Positions 9,276 through 18,294 of a DNA stretch of 51,341 nt are shown here, piece by piece. A model generated the notes under the pieces. It was given only the letters and a program-made list of their open reading frames with translations. It was not told the origin of the DNA and made no database searches. Position numbers and translations under genes: made by a program. Where the stretch lies: assembly GCA_024277895.1 (NCBI GenBank), contig JAJRUH010000018.1, forward strand, positions 1-51,341, written 5' to 3'. Source of the DNA: Bacteroidota bacterium. GTDB lineage: Bacteria; Bacteroidota; Bacteroidia; Bacteroidales; JAADGE01. Within the stretch, counting starts at the first letter, position 1. The number at the start of each line of letters is the position of its first letter.

Positions 9276-10334
9276 TTACATATAATCCGTTTGAATTTTT
9301 AACCCTTTTTCTTCCAATTCTTTCATAACACTTTTAATTATTGCAACTTTCTTTTTAAGCGGTAAAAAAGATGATTTAAAGCCGTTAATTATTAAATATT
9401 TAAGTTCTCGTGCATTAAATCCGAATTCTTTTACGGCAATCCAATATTCATCGGTTAAAGTTGTTCCGGAAATTAGCCGGTTATCCGTATTAAGTGTAAC
9501 TCTTAATCCGTAATTAAAATAAAATTTAATCGGATGACTTTGTAAATCCTTTACGGCTTTTGTCTGCACATTTGAAGTAATACACATTTCCAGCGGAATT
9601 CGATGATCGTTTATGTAATTTAACAAATCTCCGTCTTCACGCAATCGTGTTCCGTGCCCTATTCTGTTTGCACTGATGTAATGAACAGCCTGATGAATTG
9701 ATTCGGGACCGTATGCTTCGCCGGCATGAACAGTTGTATTAATATTATTGTTAATAATTAAATAAAATGCATCTTTATGGTCTTTTGCAGGAAAATTTTC
9801 TTCTGCTCCGGCAAGATCAAAGCCGACAATACCCGCATTTTTATATGCAACAGAAAGTTCTGCTAATATTAAAGTTTTTTCAGGAGAAAAATGTCTCAAC
9901 CCACAAATTATAATACCTATTATAATATTAAAATCTTTTTCGGCTTTTTCTTTTCCTCTTAAAACAGCATCAATAACATCTGTTAAATTCATTCCGTTTT
10001 TTGTATGCAGTAAGGGAGAAAACCGAATTTCAAGATAGCGAACATTTTCATTTGCATTATCTTCCGCTAATTCATAAGTTGCCCGGAACAAGGATACAGG
10101 TGTTTGCAAAACCGATGTCGTGATATCAAATGCCCGAAGATAATCTGTTAAACTTTCGCACCAAGGTCCGGCAACTAATAAATGTTTTAATTTTTTCGGA
10201 TCAGTTTCCGGTAATTTCACACCTTGTTTTTTAGCTAAATCTATAATTGTTTCAACGCGCATTGAGCCGTCCAAATGACAATGCAGTTCGGCTTTCGGCA
10301 AACTGTGTATAAATTCTTTTGTTAATTTTTCCAT
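9276..10334 (-). CDS. add: Adenosine deaminase
   Basis: 352 residues. All ligands and catalytic residues of the adenosine deaminase family are visible: the HCHLDG zinc motif (His18, His20), HAGE (His203 and catalytic Glu206), NRIGHG (His227) and the Asp of NTD (Asp284). The usual NTDDP is NTDNR here, a variant also found in other bacterial members, so activity is expected but substrate range (adenosine versus a related aminated purine) is less certain. It would convert adenosine to inosine in purine salvage in the cytoplasm. A 114-base spacer containing a minus-strand terminator hairpin separates it from yaaA upstream, so it is probably transcribed separately. Confidence 0.9.
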   Translation of the reverse strand: MEKLTKEFIHSLPKAELHCHLDGSMRVETIIDLAKKQGVKLPETDPKKLKHLLVAGPWCESLTDYLRAFDITTSVLQTPVSLFRATYELAEDNANENVRYLEIRFSPLLHTKNGMNLTDVIDAVLRGKEKAEKDFNIIIGIIICGLRHFSPEKTLILAELSVAYKNAGIVGFDLAGAEENFPAKDHKDAFYLIINNNINTTVHAGEAYGPESIHQAVHYISANRIGHGTRLREDGDLLNYINDHRIPLEMCITSNVQTKAVKDLQSHPIKFYFNYGLRVTLNTDNRLISGTTLTDEYWIAVKEFGFNARELKYLIINGFKSSFLPLKKKVAIIKSVMKELEEKGLKIQTDYM

Positions 10335-10349
10335 AATGAATGTATGTTA

Positions 10350-10392
10350 TAAAAATTTCTCATAAGTTGCTTGTTATCAACCAATGAGAAAT
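10350..10392 (-). terminator. Intrinsic terminator of yaaA
   Basis: An inverted repeat ATTTCTCAT / ATGAGAAAT (10355-10363 and 10384-10392) contains a second inner pairing GTTG/CAAC, giving a bulged hairpin of 9 plus 4 bp. On the minus strand it is followed directly by a run of T (10354-10350). It lies 57 bases past the yaaA stop and before the add start, so it should end the yaaA transcript. Confidence 0.75.
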
Positions 10393-10448
10393 CAGAGATT
10401 TAATTTATTAATATGCAAAGATAAAAAAAAAGGTATTCCGACAATGGT

Positions 10449-11210
10449 TTATCGTGTAAAAACAAATTTTGTTTCGGATGACAACTCATTATTAAAACTG
10501 TAATTTTCAGAATCAAAGCCTTTTAAGTCCTCAGTATCTTTGAGTTTATTTTTAATAATAAAACGACACATCAAACCTCTTGCACGTTTTGCATGAATTG
10601 CAACAACTTTAAAAGTATCGCCTTTACTTTCTTTAAAAATCGGGGTAATTATTTTACCGGTAACTTTATCTTCTCGTACCGCTTTAAAATATTCATTTGA
10701 TGCCAAATTAATTAAATTTTTATCATTTTGTTTTTGAAGCGTCTCATTTATCTTTTCGGTAATTGTGCTGCCCCAAAATTCGTAAAGATTTTTTCCTGAT
10801 TTTGTTTTCATTTTTGTACCCATTTCTAATCGGTAAGGCAGAATTTTATCAAGAGGTTTTATCAGTCCGTACAATCCGGAAAGCATACGTAAATGGTTTT
10901 GTGTAAACAAAATATCGGCTTCGGAAAAACCTTCAGTTTGCATGCCTCTGTAAACATCTCCGTTAAACATAAATAAAGCAGCTCCTGCCTCTTCGCTTTC
11001 AAAAGGATATTCCCACTTAATGAATCTTTCATAATTTAATTCCGCCAATTTTGGACTTATATTCATTAATGAAGAAAGTTGTTCCGGTTTATATTTTCTT
11101 AATTCGGAAATTAACTCTTTACCTTCTTCGGGAAATTCAATATCTGTCAATCCTTTAATCTTTAAACTTGTTTCTTTTAATTTTTTTGCCGGAGATATAA
11201 TAATAATCAT
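10449..11210 (-). CDS. yaaA: YaaA family peroxide stress protein
   Basis: 253 residues, the normal length of the YaaA/UPF0246 (DUF328) family. The N-terminus MIIIISPAKKL and the C-terminal AIHAKRARGLMCRFII are the two best conserved blocks of the family (a DNA-binding fold with a helix-hairpin-helix). In E. coli the protein lowers free iron and oxidative DNA damage under peroxide stress. The gene is monocistronic here: a -7 box lies just upstream and a hairpin terminator downstream. It is divergent from the class IV aminotransferase gene. Confidence 0.9.
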   Translation of the reverse strand: MIIIISPAKKLKETSLKIKGLTDIEFPEEGKELISELRKYKPEQLSSLMNISPKLAELNYERFIKWEYPFESEEAGAALFMFNGDVYRGMQTEGFSEADILFTQNHLRMLSGLYGLIKPLDKILPYRLEMGTKMKTKSGKNLYEFWGSTITEKINETLQKQNDKNLINLASNEYFKAVREDKVTGKIITPIFKESKGDTFKVVAIHAKRARGLMCRFIIKNKLKDTEDLKGFDSENYSFNNELSSETKFVFTR

Positions 11211-11236
11211 CTTAATATTTTAAAATTTAATAAAAA

Positions 11237-11244
11237 CAAAAATA
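11237..11244 (-). promoter_or_regulatory. -7 box for yaaA
   Basis: The minus strand reads TATTTTTG, a match to the Bacteroidota -7 consensus TAnnTTTG, 26 bases upstream of the yaaA ATG. No convincing TTTG -33 element is present at the expected distance, so the call rests on the -7 box and its position. Confidence 0.5.
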
Positions 11245-11287
11245 CATTTATTTTATTATAATTGCATTATGTAATAAATAATCTTTA

Positions 11288-12142
11288 ATGGATTTAAAAC
11301 AACAATTTGTATATAACGGCACATTTATTTCAGAAACAGATACTTTATTTTGTATACAAAACAGAGCTTTTTTATACGGAGACAGTATTTTTGAAACAAT
11401 TCGCGTTAATAATCGTAATATTCTGTTTTTTGAAGAACATATTGAGCGTCTTGTTTCCGGAATGCATGTTTTAAAATATGAAATTCCTGAAAAATTCACA
11501 ACTTTTAAATCAAAAATAAAAGACGAGATAATAAGTTTACTTAACAGAAATAAAATTTTCAAATCCTCAAGAGTAAGAATAACGGTTTTCAGAAAATCCG
11601 GGGGTTTATACACTCCGAAAACAAATAAACCTGAATATATTATCACATCTTCAAAACTTGATACCGATAAATTTATTCTGAATAGCAATGGTTTAAAAAT
11701 TGCACTTTTCCCCGACATTAAAAAACCGATTAATGTATTTTCTCCCTACAAAACAGCAAATTCTTTAATTTACACACTCGCCGGAGTGTATAAATCTGAA
11801 ATTGGTTCGGATGACTGTCTTATTCTGAACGAAAAAAATCAGATTATTGAAAGCATTTCTTCAAATATTTTTATCGTAAAAGACAAAACTATGTACACAC
11901 CGCCGATAACTGACGGTTGTATCAACGGCATTATGCGGTTTGAACTTTTAACATACGCAAAACTGCATGAAATTCCGTGTATCGAACAATCTCTTACCGA
12001 AACCGATTTGCTCCGGGCAGACGAAATTTTTCTGACAAATTCAATTAAAGGGATTCAATGGGTTGTGGCTTATAAAAACAAACGGTATTTTAAACGCTTA
12101 TCAGCATTTTTGATAGACACCTTAAATAATGTTACGATTTAA
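11288..12142 (+). CDS. Class IV aminotransferase (PabC/IlvE-like)
   Basis: 284 residues with the fold-type IV PLP-enzyme pattern: N-terminal FLYGDSIFETIRV (about 28-40), the PLP-binding Lys155 in SPYKTANSL, and the ISSNIF phosphate-contact motif about 35 residues later, then TNSIKGIQWV near the end. The length and the GDSIFETIR block are closest to aminodeoxychorismate lyase-like and D-amino-acid-transaminase-like proteins. Folate synthesis (PabC) is the most likely role, but branched-chain or D-amino-acid transaminase cannot be excluded. Its stop overlaps that of the convergent yqgE by 4 bases. Confidence 0.8.
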   Translation: MDLKQQFVYNGTFISETDTLFCIQNRAFLYGDSIFETIRVNNRNILFFEEHIERLVSGMHVLKYEIPEKFTTFKSKIKDEIISLLNRNKIFKSSRVRITVFRKSGGLYTPKTNKPEYIITSSKLDTDKFILNSNGLKIALFPDIKKPINVFSPYKTANSLIYTLAGVYKSEIGSDDCLILNEKNQIIESISSNIFIVKDKTMYTPPITDGCINGIMRFELLTYAKLHEIPCIEQSLTETDLLRADEIFLTNSIKGIQWVVAYKNKRYFKRLSAFLIDTLNNVTI

Positions 12143-12726
12143 TTTAAGTTGGGATTTTCCGGAAAATATTGCCAAATTTTATACGGTTTTTCCAGTTCCG
12201 ATACCGTTTTGTTCCAAATTTTTTTATCATTTCGCATAATAGTTCCCACATCAATATCCGAAACCAACCAAAAATCTTTATTAATTTCTCTCATTAATTG
12301 TTCCGAGGTCCACCCTGAATATCCGACAAAAAAACGTATTTTTTCTTCTTCTAACTTTCCGGCTTCCGACAAAGTTTGAATAATACTGAATTCTCCGCCC
12401 CAATATAAATTATCTTTTATTTGTGTGCTTCCGGGTATTTTTTTTCCGTATGTATGAATATAATAAATATGTTCACTTTCAACAGGACCGCCGAATGATA
12501 TATTCATGTCAAAATTTCCGAACTCTGACGAAAAGTCTGAAATTTTGCGATTAAACGGCTTATTCAAAATAAATCCCACCGCTCCGTCTTTATTATGTTC
12601 TGCCAATAAAATAACCGACCGACTGAAAATACTGTCCGGAGCAAACGGCTCAGAAACAAGGACTAAACCCTGTTTGGGTATAATGTTATTATGTTTTAAT
12701 TTAAATATATCGTGTTTTTTATTCAT
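12139..12726 (-). CDS. YqgE/AlgH family protein
   Basis: 195 residues from the chosen ATG at 12726; a TTG two codons upstream is possible but less likely. Family blocks are clear: KQGLVLVSEPFAPDSIFSRSVILL, AVGFILNKP, SFGGPVESEHIYYIH, and FVGYSGW. YqgE/AlgH (DUF179) proteins are widespread, cytoplasmic and of unknown biochemical role; AlgH affects alginate production in pseudomonads. The gene is convergent with the aminotransferase (4-base overlap of the ends) and divergent from wza. Confidence 0.9.
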   Translation of the reverse strand: MNKKHDIFKLKHNNIIPKQGLVLVSEPFAPDSIFSRSVILLAEHNKDGAVGFILNKPFNRKISDFSSEFGNFDMNISFGGPVESEHIYYIHTYGKKIPGSTQIKDNLYWGGEFSIIQTLSEAGKLEEEKIRFFVGYSGWTSEQLMREINKDFWLVSDIDVGTIMRNDKKIWNKTVSELEKPYKIWQYFPENPNLN

Positions 12727-12808
12727 TCTCAAATTATATTAGCAATAAAATATATTTCAATAAAAGTGCCGATTTTTATATTTATCATTTAAAAACAAAT
12801 TTAATTTA

Positions 12809-12816
12809 TATTTTTG
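12809..12816 (+). promoter_or_regulatory. -7 box for the wza-wzc transcript
   Basis: TATTTTTG matches TAnnTTTG and lies 30 bases upstream of the wza ATG. A TTTA at 12788-12791 is a weak -33 candidate with a 17-base spacer. Confidence 0.5.
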
Positions 12817-12846
12817 TAAGATAATCAAATTTTCGGAAAAAACAAT

Positions 12847-13632
12847 ATGAAACAATTTTCTTTTTTATTAATAAGTATTCTTATATTAATTCATTTTTCT
12901 TCTTGCAATCGACGTGTTCGCTATATTTACAAAGAGAATCAAAAAACTGACACTGTTTATACTTATTCAATAAAATCAGAACCTTATCGATTAAAACCGA
13001 GTGACGTTTTACAAATTAAGATTATAACACCGGAACCGGATATCAACAAGCTTTTTAAAATTGACGAACAAAGCAATAATGTAAACCAAAATATGAACGG
13101 CAGCAATTTTTATTTATCCGGCTTTACGGTTAACGATACCGGATTTGTTCAAATTCCGATTCTAGGAAACATTAAAGCCGAAGGAAAAACTGTTTCGGAA
13201 TTTCGTACGGAAGTTGCAACTAAAACACATCAATACTTAAAAAATGCAATTGTCAGTGTAAAATTTGTAAGTTTTAAAATCTCATTTCTCGGTGAAGTTA
13301 AAAATAAAGGTCCCGTATATATTTATCAGGACAATATTGACATTTTAGAAGCCGTGTCAAGAGCCGGCGGAGTTTCTGATTATGCCGATATGAGAAACAT
13401 TACAGTTGTTCGAAATGAAAATAATAAACGTTTAGTTTACGAACTGGATTTAACTCAGCGAAAATTATTAACATCCGATAAATTTTATTTGTATCCGGAT
13501 GATATAGTTATTATCAACCCGATAAAAGCAAAAATTGCACAAATGAATTTCAAAGATTATTTCTTTTTCTTTTCTGCTGTAACATCGGCATTAAGTACAA
13601 CAGCAATTATAATTAACCTTTTTGCAAAATAA
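12847..13632 (+). CDS. Wza-like polysaccharide export outer-membrane lipoprotein
   Basis: 261 residues. The signal ends in a lipobox FSSC with Cys20. A Poly_export (PES) domain follows (YRLKPSDVLQIKI near residue 43, then GFVQIPILGNIKAEGKTVSEF), and an SLBB domain (about 145-190: SFLGEVKNKGPVYIYQDNIDILEAVSRAGG). The C-terminal end is hydrophobic (about 235-258), as in Bacteroidota homologues. It is the outer-membrane channel of a Wzx/Wzy-type capsule or exopolysaccharide exporter. The partner kinase Wzc starts 13 bases downstream, so they form an operon. Confidence 0.88.
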   Translation: MKQFSFLLISILILIHFSSCNRRVRYIYKENQKTDTVYTYSIKSEPYRLKPSDVLQIKIITPEPDINKLFKIDEQSNNVNQNMNGSNFYLSGFTVNDTGFVQIPILGNIKAEGKTVSEFRTEVATKTHQYLKNAIVSVKFVSFKISFLGEVKNKGPVYIYQDNIDILEAVSRAGGVSDYADMRNITVVRNENNKRLVYELDLTQRKLLTSDKFYLYPDDIVIINPIKAKIAQMNFKDYFFFFSAVTSALSTTAIIINLFAK

Positions 13633-13645
13633 CAAATGAACTCAG

Positions 13646-16045
13646 ATGACAGACGTTTATAATCAATCGGAAGATAGTGCAAATAAAGGTTTTGAAATAA
13701 AAAAGTTCTTTTTTAAAGCAATTTCTTATTGGTATTTATTTGTTTTATCAATTTTAATATCATTTTTTGCTGCTCGCTGGATAACAAAACATGCAATTCC
13801 CACATACGGACTGCATGCAACAGTAATGCTTAAAAATGAAAGCAACGAAGAAGAAGTTGCCGGAGGATTAACCCTATTTGCAAAACGCAAAAATATTGAT
13901 ACCCAAATGGGTATTCTAAAATCCTACTCTTTAAGCAAAACTGCTGTGGAAGAACTTAATTTTGAAACTTCATATTTCAGAGATGAGCGATTTAAAGCAA
14001 ATTATGAAATTTATAATAAATCACCGTTCATTGTAAATTTCGACACAACATTTCATCAATATAATAATGTTCCCGTATATGTTATTTTTCAATCTGAAGA
14101 CCTTTTGAAAATCATCATCAAGCCTTTTGATGTTGAAAAAATCATTCATATCGGAGAACAATTTAAATATAAAGATTTTAGTTTTAATATTACTTACAGA
14201 GATTCTCTGTCCTTTAATCCATCAATAATCGGCAACAACTATTTTTTTATTAAACAAACAGTTAACAGTATTGTTCAGGATTATTTATCTCGATTAGAAA
14301 TTGACGTAAGCCCCGAAAAAAGTTCCATTTTATGGTTGTGGATGGTAGGAACCGTTCCCCAAAAAGATGCTGATTATTTAAACAAGATAATTGAAATATA
14401 TATTCGTAACGGGTTAACGGAAAAAAATCAAAAAGCTGCCAGCATCATTAAATTTATTGATCAGCAATTAGAAGGCGTTTCCGATTCTTTGAAAAAAACA
14501 GAAGCAAGCATGCAACTGTTTAAACAACAAAACCGATCAATTGATATCAGTAATGAAGGAATGGTGCTTCTTACCAAACTTACCGACCTTCAAAAATATT
14601 ACGAACTTCAAAAGAAAAAATTAAGTTATTATAAATATGTAATTAAACAACTTAATACAAATAAATTTGTCAGTTCATTAACAGCACCTTCGGTAATGGA
14701 AATAAACGACCCTGTATTACTGAGTTATCTTGAAAAACTGTCAGATGCAATAACAAAAAGAGACGAATTAGATTTTAATGTCAGAAGCGATATACCGATT
14801 TCGGAAAAATTGGATTTACAAATTCAAAACATTCAAAACCAAATTCGAATTCATGCACAAAAAAATATTGAAGTTACCGAAAATGAAATACAAACAGTTA
14901 ATAATAATATTACAAAAGTTAATGCAAGTATTAATAAATTACCGGTTTCGGAACGACAAATTATCAATATCCAAAGAAAATTCAATATCAACGATGAAAT
15001 ATATACTCTGCTTTTAAAAAGGCGCACCGAAGCTGCAATTACACAAGCATCAAATAAAGCCGATACAAAAATGTTGGATCCGGCAAGACCGGAAACTGCC
15101 CAAAAAAAATCTCCCGATGCTGCCGGAAATTCAAAAAAAGGAATTTTATTCGGCTTGTTAATTCCGATACTGATAATAGTTGTTATCGAATTCTTTAATA
15201 ATAAAATTGAAGATAAGTCAGATATTGAAAGCCGAACTAATATCCCGATTTACGGAACAATTGGAAGAAATAAAACAAAAACAAACATTCCTTCCGCAAA
15301 ATTTCCGAAAGCACCTATTACTGAGGCATTCAGAGCACTCAGAACGAACCTTCAGTTTATCTTAAAAAGAAAAGATAAAAAAATAATTGCAGTAACATCA
15401 TCAATAAGCGGAGAAGGAAAATCTTTTATAGCATTAAATCTTGCTTCTGTCATTGCACTGTCGGAAAAGAAAACATTATTGGTGGGTTTAGATTTAAGAA
15501 AGTCAAAATTGCAAAAAGAATTTGATTATGATAACCGGTTCGGAATGAGCACATATTTAGTTGACCGTTGCAACTACGAAGATGTGATTCAAAAAAGTTC
15601 TGTAAAGTATTTATTTCTTGCTCTTTCCGGTCCGGTTCCGCCAAATCCTGCCGAGCTAATTGAATCGGAAAGAATGCAACAATTTTTTGAAAAAGCAAAA
15701 AAAGATTTTGATTATATTATTGTTGATACACCTCCTATTGCCGTTGTTACGGATGCTCTGCTTATTAATGAAATTGCAGATGCATTTTTATATGTTGTTC
15801 GTCAATCCTTTTCTTCCAAAAACGTGCTTAAATTATTAGAAGATGCAAAAAAAGAAGGTAATTTAAAAAATCTCGGCATTATTTTAAATGATATTCAAAT
15901 TAAAAAAGGATACGGTTACAGTCACGGATACGGATACGGTTACGGTTACGGTTACGGACAGGGTTATTACGGAGAATTTGATATTAGAAAAGAAGAAACA
16001 TTTATAAAAAAACTTTTAAAATTCTTAAAAATAAAAAAGTCATGA
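13646..16045 (+). CDS. Wzc-like tyrosine autokinase / polysaccharide co-polymerase
   Basis: 799 residues. An N-terminal membrane segment (about 24-44), a long periplasmic Wzz/GNVR region with coiled-coil stretches (about 255-470), a second membrane segment (about 498-518), and a cytoplasmic BY-kinase domain. Kinase motifs: Walker A SGEGKS (about 588-593), Walker A' LLVGLDLRKSK, Walker B YIIVDTPP (about 689-696). The tail carries a GY-repeat with nine tyrosines in about 25 residues, the expected autophosphorylation cluster. The protein controls chain length and export with Wza, encoded immediately upstream. Its last codons overlap the next gene by ATGA. Confidence 0.92.
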   Translation: MTDVYNQSEDSANKGFEIKKFFFKAISYWYLFVLSILISFFAARWITKHAIPTYGLHATVMLKNESNEEEVAGGLTLFAKRKNIDTQMGILKSYSLSKTAVEELNFETSYFRDERFKANYEIYNKSPFIVNFDTTFHQYNNVPVYVIFQSEDLLKIIIKPFDVEKIIHIGEQFKYKDFSFNITYRDSLSFNPSIIGNNYFFIKQTVNSIVQDYLSRLEIDVSPEKSSILWLWMVGTVPQKDADYLNKIIEIYIRNGLTEKNQKAASIIKFIDQQLEGVSDSLKKTEASMQLFKQQNRSIDISNEGMVLLTKLTDLQKYYELQKKKLSYYKYVIKQLNTNKFVSSLTAPSVMEINDPVLLSYLEKLSDAITKRDELDFNVRSDIPISEKLDLQIQNIQNQIRIHAQKNIEVTENEIQTVNNNITKVNASINKLPVSERQIINIQRKFNINDEIYTLLLKRRTEAAITQASNKADTKMLDPARPETAQKKSPDAAGNSKKGILFGLLIPILIIVVIEFFNNKIEDKSDIESRTNIPIYGTIGRNKTKTNIPSAKFPKAPITEAFRALRTNLQFILKRKDKKIIAVTSSISGEGKSFIALNLASVIALSEKKTLLVGLDLRKSKLQKEFDYDNRFGMSTYLVDRCNYEDVIQKSSVKYLFLALSGPVPPNPAELIESERMQQFFEKAKKDFDYIIVDTPPIAVVTDALLINEIADAFLYVVRQSFSSKNVLKLLEDAKKEGNLKNLGIILNDIQIKKGYGYSHGYGYGYGYGYGQGYYGEFDIRKEETFIKKLLKFLKIKKS
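15908..15955 (+). repeat. In-frame hexamer repeat encoding the Gly-Tyr tail of Wzc
   Basis: Eight consecutive 6-bp units, mostly GGATAC or GGTTAC with one diverged AGTCAC, starting exactly at codon 755. Each unit adds one Gly-Tyr pair. The copy number could change by slippage without breaking the frame, altering the number of phosphorylatable tyrosines. Confidence 0.85.
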
Positions 16046-17226
16046 AAAAATTTGATCCGGCAACAGAATTAAATAAATTAGAACAATTCGGAGAATTCGG
16101 CGGCGTAAATCCGTCAATAACAGATTCGGCAACTTATACATTTCTCGGTGCAGAAACAATGGTTGACACATTTCATGGTGAAACTGAAGGATGCTTCTTA
16201 TATTCAAGACATTGGAATCCGAGCAATAAATATCTGTCTGATGCCTTGGCTGCAATAGAAGGAACCGAATCCGCATGGGTAACGGCCTCCGGAATGGCGG
16301 CTATTACTTCGGCAATATTACAACTTTGTAATACAGGCGACCATATTGTTTCATCTGTAACTACTTACGGCGGAACTTTTGCTTTCTTAAAATATTATCT
16401 GCAAAAATTTAACATTGAAGTTTCTTTTGTTATTCCCACCGATTTAGAAGCTCTAAAAAATGCCGTAAAACCAAATACAAAAGTTATTTATACCGAAACA
16501 GTCTCAAATCCGTTGCTTCAAATTTCAAACATTCCGGAAATGTCGAAAATTGCAAAAAAATGCGGCGCAAAATTAATTGTTGATAATACCTTTTCGCCAA
16601 TGATGATTTCTCCGTATAAACTCGGAGCCGATATTGTTGTTTACAGTATGACAAAATTTATTAACGGAAAAAATGATTGCGTTGCCGGAGCCATATGCGG
16701 AAGTCAGGAATATATCAATTCTTTAATTGACTTAAATACAGGAACGGCAATGTTGCTCGGGCCGGTTTTAGATCCGATGCGTTCTTCAAGTATTCTGAAA
16801 AACTTATACACATTGCATATCAGAATGAAACAACACAGTAAAAACGCTCAATACCTTTCCGAACGCTTTACTGAAAACGGGACAAAAGTTTTTTACCCGG
16901 GAATGAAAGAGCATCCCGGACACGAATTGTTAAGTTCAATGATGAATAAAGAATTCGGATACGGCGGAATGATTGCCATTGACTTGGAAACAAAAGAAAA
17001 AGCCTATCAATTTATGGAAAAAGCAGAAAAAGCCGGTGTCGGGTATTTAGCTGTCAGCTTAGGCTATTTTAAGACCTTATTCAGCAATTCCGGAAGCAGC
17101 ACATCTTCCGAAGTTCCTGAAGATATTCAAAAAGAAATGGGAATGTCTCCGGGTTTGGTACGTTTTTCGGTAGGATTGGATAACGACATAGAAAACTCTT
17201 GGGAATTAATTAAAAACTGTTTGTAA
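16042..17226 (+). CDS. Cys/Met metabolism PLP-dependent enzyme (gamma-lyase / sulfhydrylase type)
   Basis: 394 residues of the Cys_Met_Meta_PP family. PLP-binding Lys205 sits in YSMTKFINGK; stacking Tyr109 in TYGGT and Asp181 in VDNTF are present. An N-terminal YSRHWNPSN contact block and a C-terminal LVRFSVGLDN are typical. Members of this branch are O-acetylhomoserine sulfhydrylases, methionine gamma-lyases or cystathionine enzymes; the sequence alone does not choose between them. The motif after the Lys is NGKND rather than the common GHSD, which marks a divergent subgroup. It overlaps wzc by 4 bases (ATGA), so it is translated from the capsule transcript although no biosynthetic link is obvious. 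Confidence 0.85.
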   Translation: MKKFDPATELNKLEQFGEFGGVNPSITDSATYTFLGAETMVDTFHGETEGCFLYSRHWNPSNKYLSDALAAIEGTESAWVTASGMAAITSAILQLCNTGDHIVSSVTTYGGTFAFLKYYLQKFNIEVSFVIPTDLEALKNAVKPNTKVIYTETVSNPLLQISNIPEMSKIAKKCGAKLIVDNTFSPMMISPYKLGADIVVYSMTKFINGKNDCVAGAICGSQEYINSLIDLNTGTAMLLGPVLDPMRSSSILKNLYTLHIRMKQHSKNAQYLSERFTENGTKVFYPGMKEHPGHELLSSMMNKEFGYGGMIAIDLETKEKAYQFMEKAEKAGVGYLAVSLGYFKTLFSNSGSSTSSEVPEDIQKEMGMSPGLVRFSVGLDNDIENSWELIKNCL

Positions 17227-17263
17227 CAAATTGTAATAACCTGCGTTATATTTATAATAATAC

Positions 17264-17305
17264 GGAAGGAATAAACTTCAATAACAGCTTATTCCTTCTT
17301 TTTTT
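17264..17305 (+). terminator. Intrinsic terminator of the wza-wzc-PLP operon
   Basis: A perfect 10-bp inverted repeat, GAAGGAATAA (17265-17274) and TTATTCCTTC (17289-17298), with a 14-base loop, followed by seven T residues. It lies 38 bases past the PLP-enzyme stop. Confidence 0.92.
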
Positions 17306-17323
17306 AATTCAAACTGTAAAACT

Positions 17324-18049
17324 ATGAAATCATTAAAAATTATTCTTTTAATTCTTTTAACAGGAAATTTTGCTTTCGGACAAACAAAAGACACAACTTC
17401 AATAAAGAAGACACACAATAAAGAAGTTTTCGGAGCAAATAAAGCTCATTATGTTTATGCTTATTTCAATTTTATGTTTGCAACACCGCCCGATGAAGGA
17501 ACAGATGCCGATATTTTTTACGGAAAATCACATTCTGTTTCTTACGGAGTTCGTTATCGATTCAAAATTGCAGATTTTTTTGCCGTAGGTGTCGGTTTAA
17601 ATTACACTTATTATGCGTGGCACTTCAAACAAAACGACAGTAAAAAAATTCCGACTTCAAATATTTACGACAAAGAAAAATTAAAAATAAACACCTTGGG
17701 TACCGATGTTTTTTTACGATTTAATTTCGGAAAAAGAAGTAATACAGTGGGGAATTACATTGATTTAGGAGGATATGGTGATTGGGATTTTTATGACTCA
17801 AGAGTATTTACAAACTTTGTAAACAATACCAATCCTGACGGGTTTTCCACAAGTACCGGAATTAATTCCAATCTTAATTATTTAAATAAAATTAATTACG
17901 GTGCAGAAGTTCGTATCGGATACGGGAAAATTGTTTTATTTACAAAATATCGCTTATCCGATATATTTACAAAAAGGTACAAAGAAGCGATCAGCAGTAC
18001 GGAATTACCTCGTCTTTCGGTCGGTATTGAAATCGGTTTTCATAAATAG
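17324..18049 (+). CDS. Outer-membrane beta-barrel protein, unknown function
   Basis: 241 residues with a cleavable signal (MKSLKIILLILLTGNFAFGQ) and a body of alternating beta-strands rich in aromatic residues (GVRYRFKIADFFAVGVGLNYTYYAW, GAEVRIGYGKIVLFTKYRLSDIF), ending in a strand LSVGIEIGFH. This is the pattern of a small outer-membrane beta-barrel (OmpW/PorT-like size). No ligand or partner can be named. The upstream operon ends in a terminator, so it has its own promoter. Its TAG stop is formed across the junction with the downstream repeat element: TA from the flank, G from the element. Confidence 0.75.
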   Translation: MKSLKIILLILLTGNFAFGQTKDTTSIKKTHNKEVFGANKAHYVYAYFNFMFATPPDEGTDADIFYGKSHSVSYGVRYRFKIADFFAVGVGLNYTYYAWHFKQNDSKKIPTSNIYDKEKLKINTLGTDVFLRFNFGKRSNTVGNYIDLGGYGDWDFYDSRVFTNFVNNTNPDGFSTSTGINSNLNYLNKINYGAEVRIGYGKIVLFTKYRLSDIFTKRYKEAISSTELPRLSVGIEIGFHK

Positions 18050-18281
18050 GGCTTGCTGAAAAGCTCACAGGTGCATTAGATTTCAAGTTTCTCGTTTTAA
18101 GTCGTATATAAATACTGCGAAATAAGAGAAATTTGACAGATGATGTGCCTGTGGGCAGCTAAAATATTTTACACAAGTGCAAGGAAATAGGGTAAAATGA
18201 ATTAAAAACCTTGCACTTGTATATGTAAATATCCTTATAAGTAACTGAACCACAAATATATTAGCGTTTTTCAGCAAGCCC
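18049..18281 (+). mobile_element. MITE-like element, copy 1 (233 bp)
   Basis: Begins GGGCTTGCTGAAAA and ends with the exact inverse TTTTCAGCAAGCCC. The direct repeat TAAATA flanks both sides, as after a transposition with target duplication, although the flank is AT-rich and short. Inside are two further inverted repeats: 18063-18076 with 18143-18156 (12 of 14 bp counting one G-U), and a perfect 12-bp pair ACAAGTGCAAGG (18173-18184) with CCTTGCACTTGT (18209-18220). It has no coding capacity. This copy is clearly diverged from copies 2 and 3 but shares the termini and layout. It begins in the stop codon of the beta-barrel gene and ends 13 bases before a zinc-ribbon gene. Confidence 0.85.
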
Positions 18282-18294
18282 TAAATAACAAACT

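Noticed and set aside
11248-11718. 156-codon minus-strand frame opposite the class IV aminotransferase
   Set aside because: It has no family features and lies fully across a gene with intact active-site motifs.
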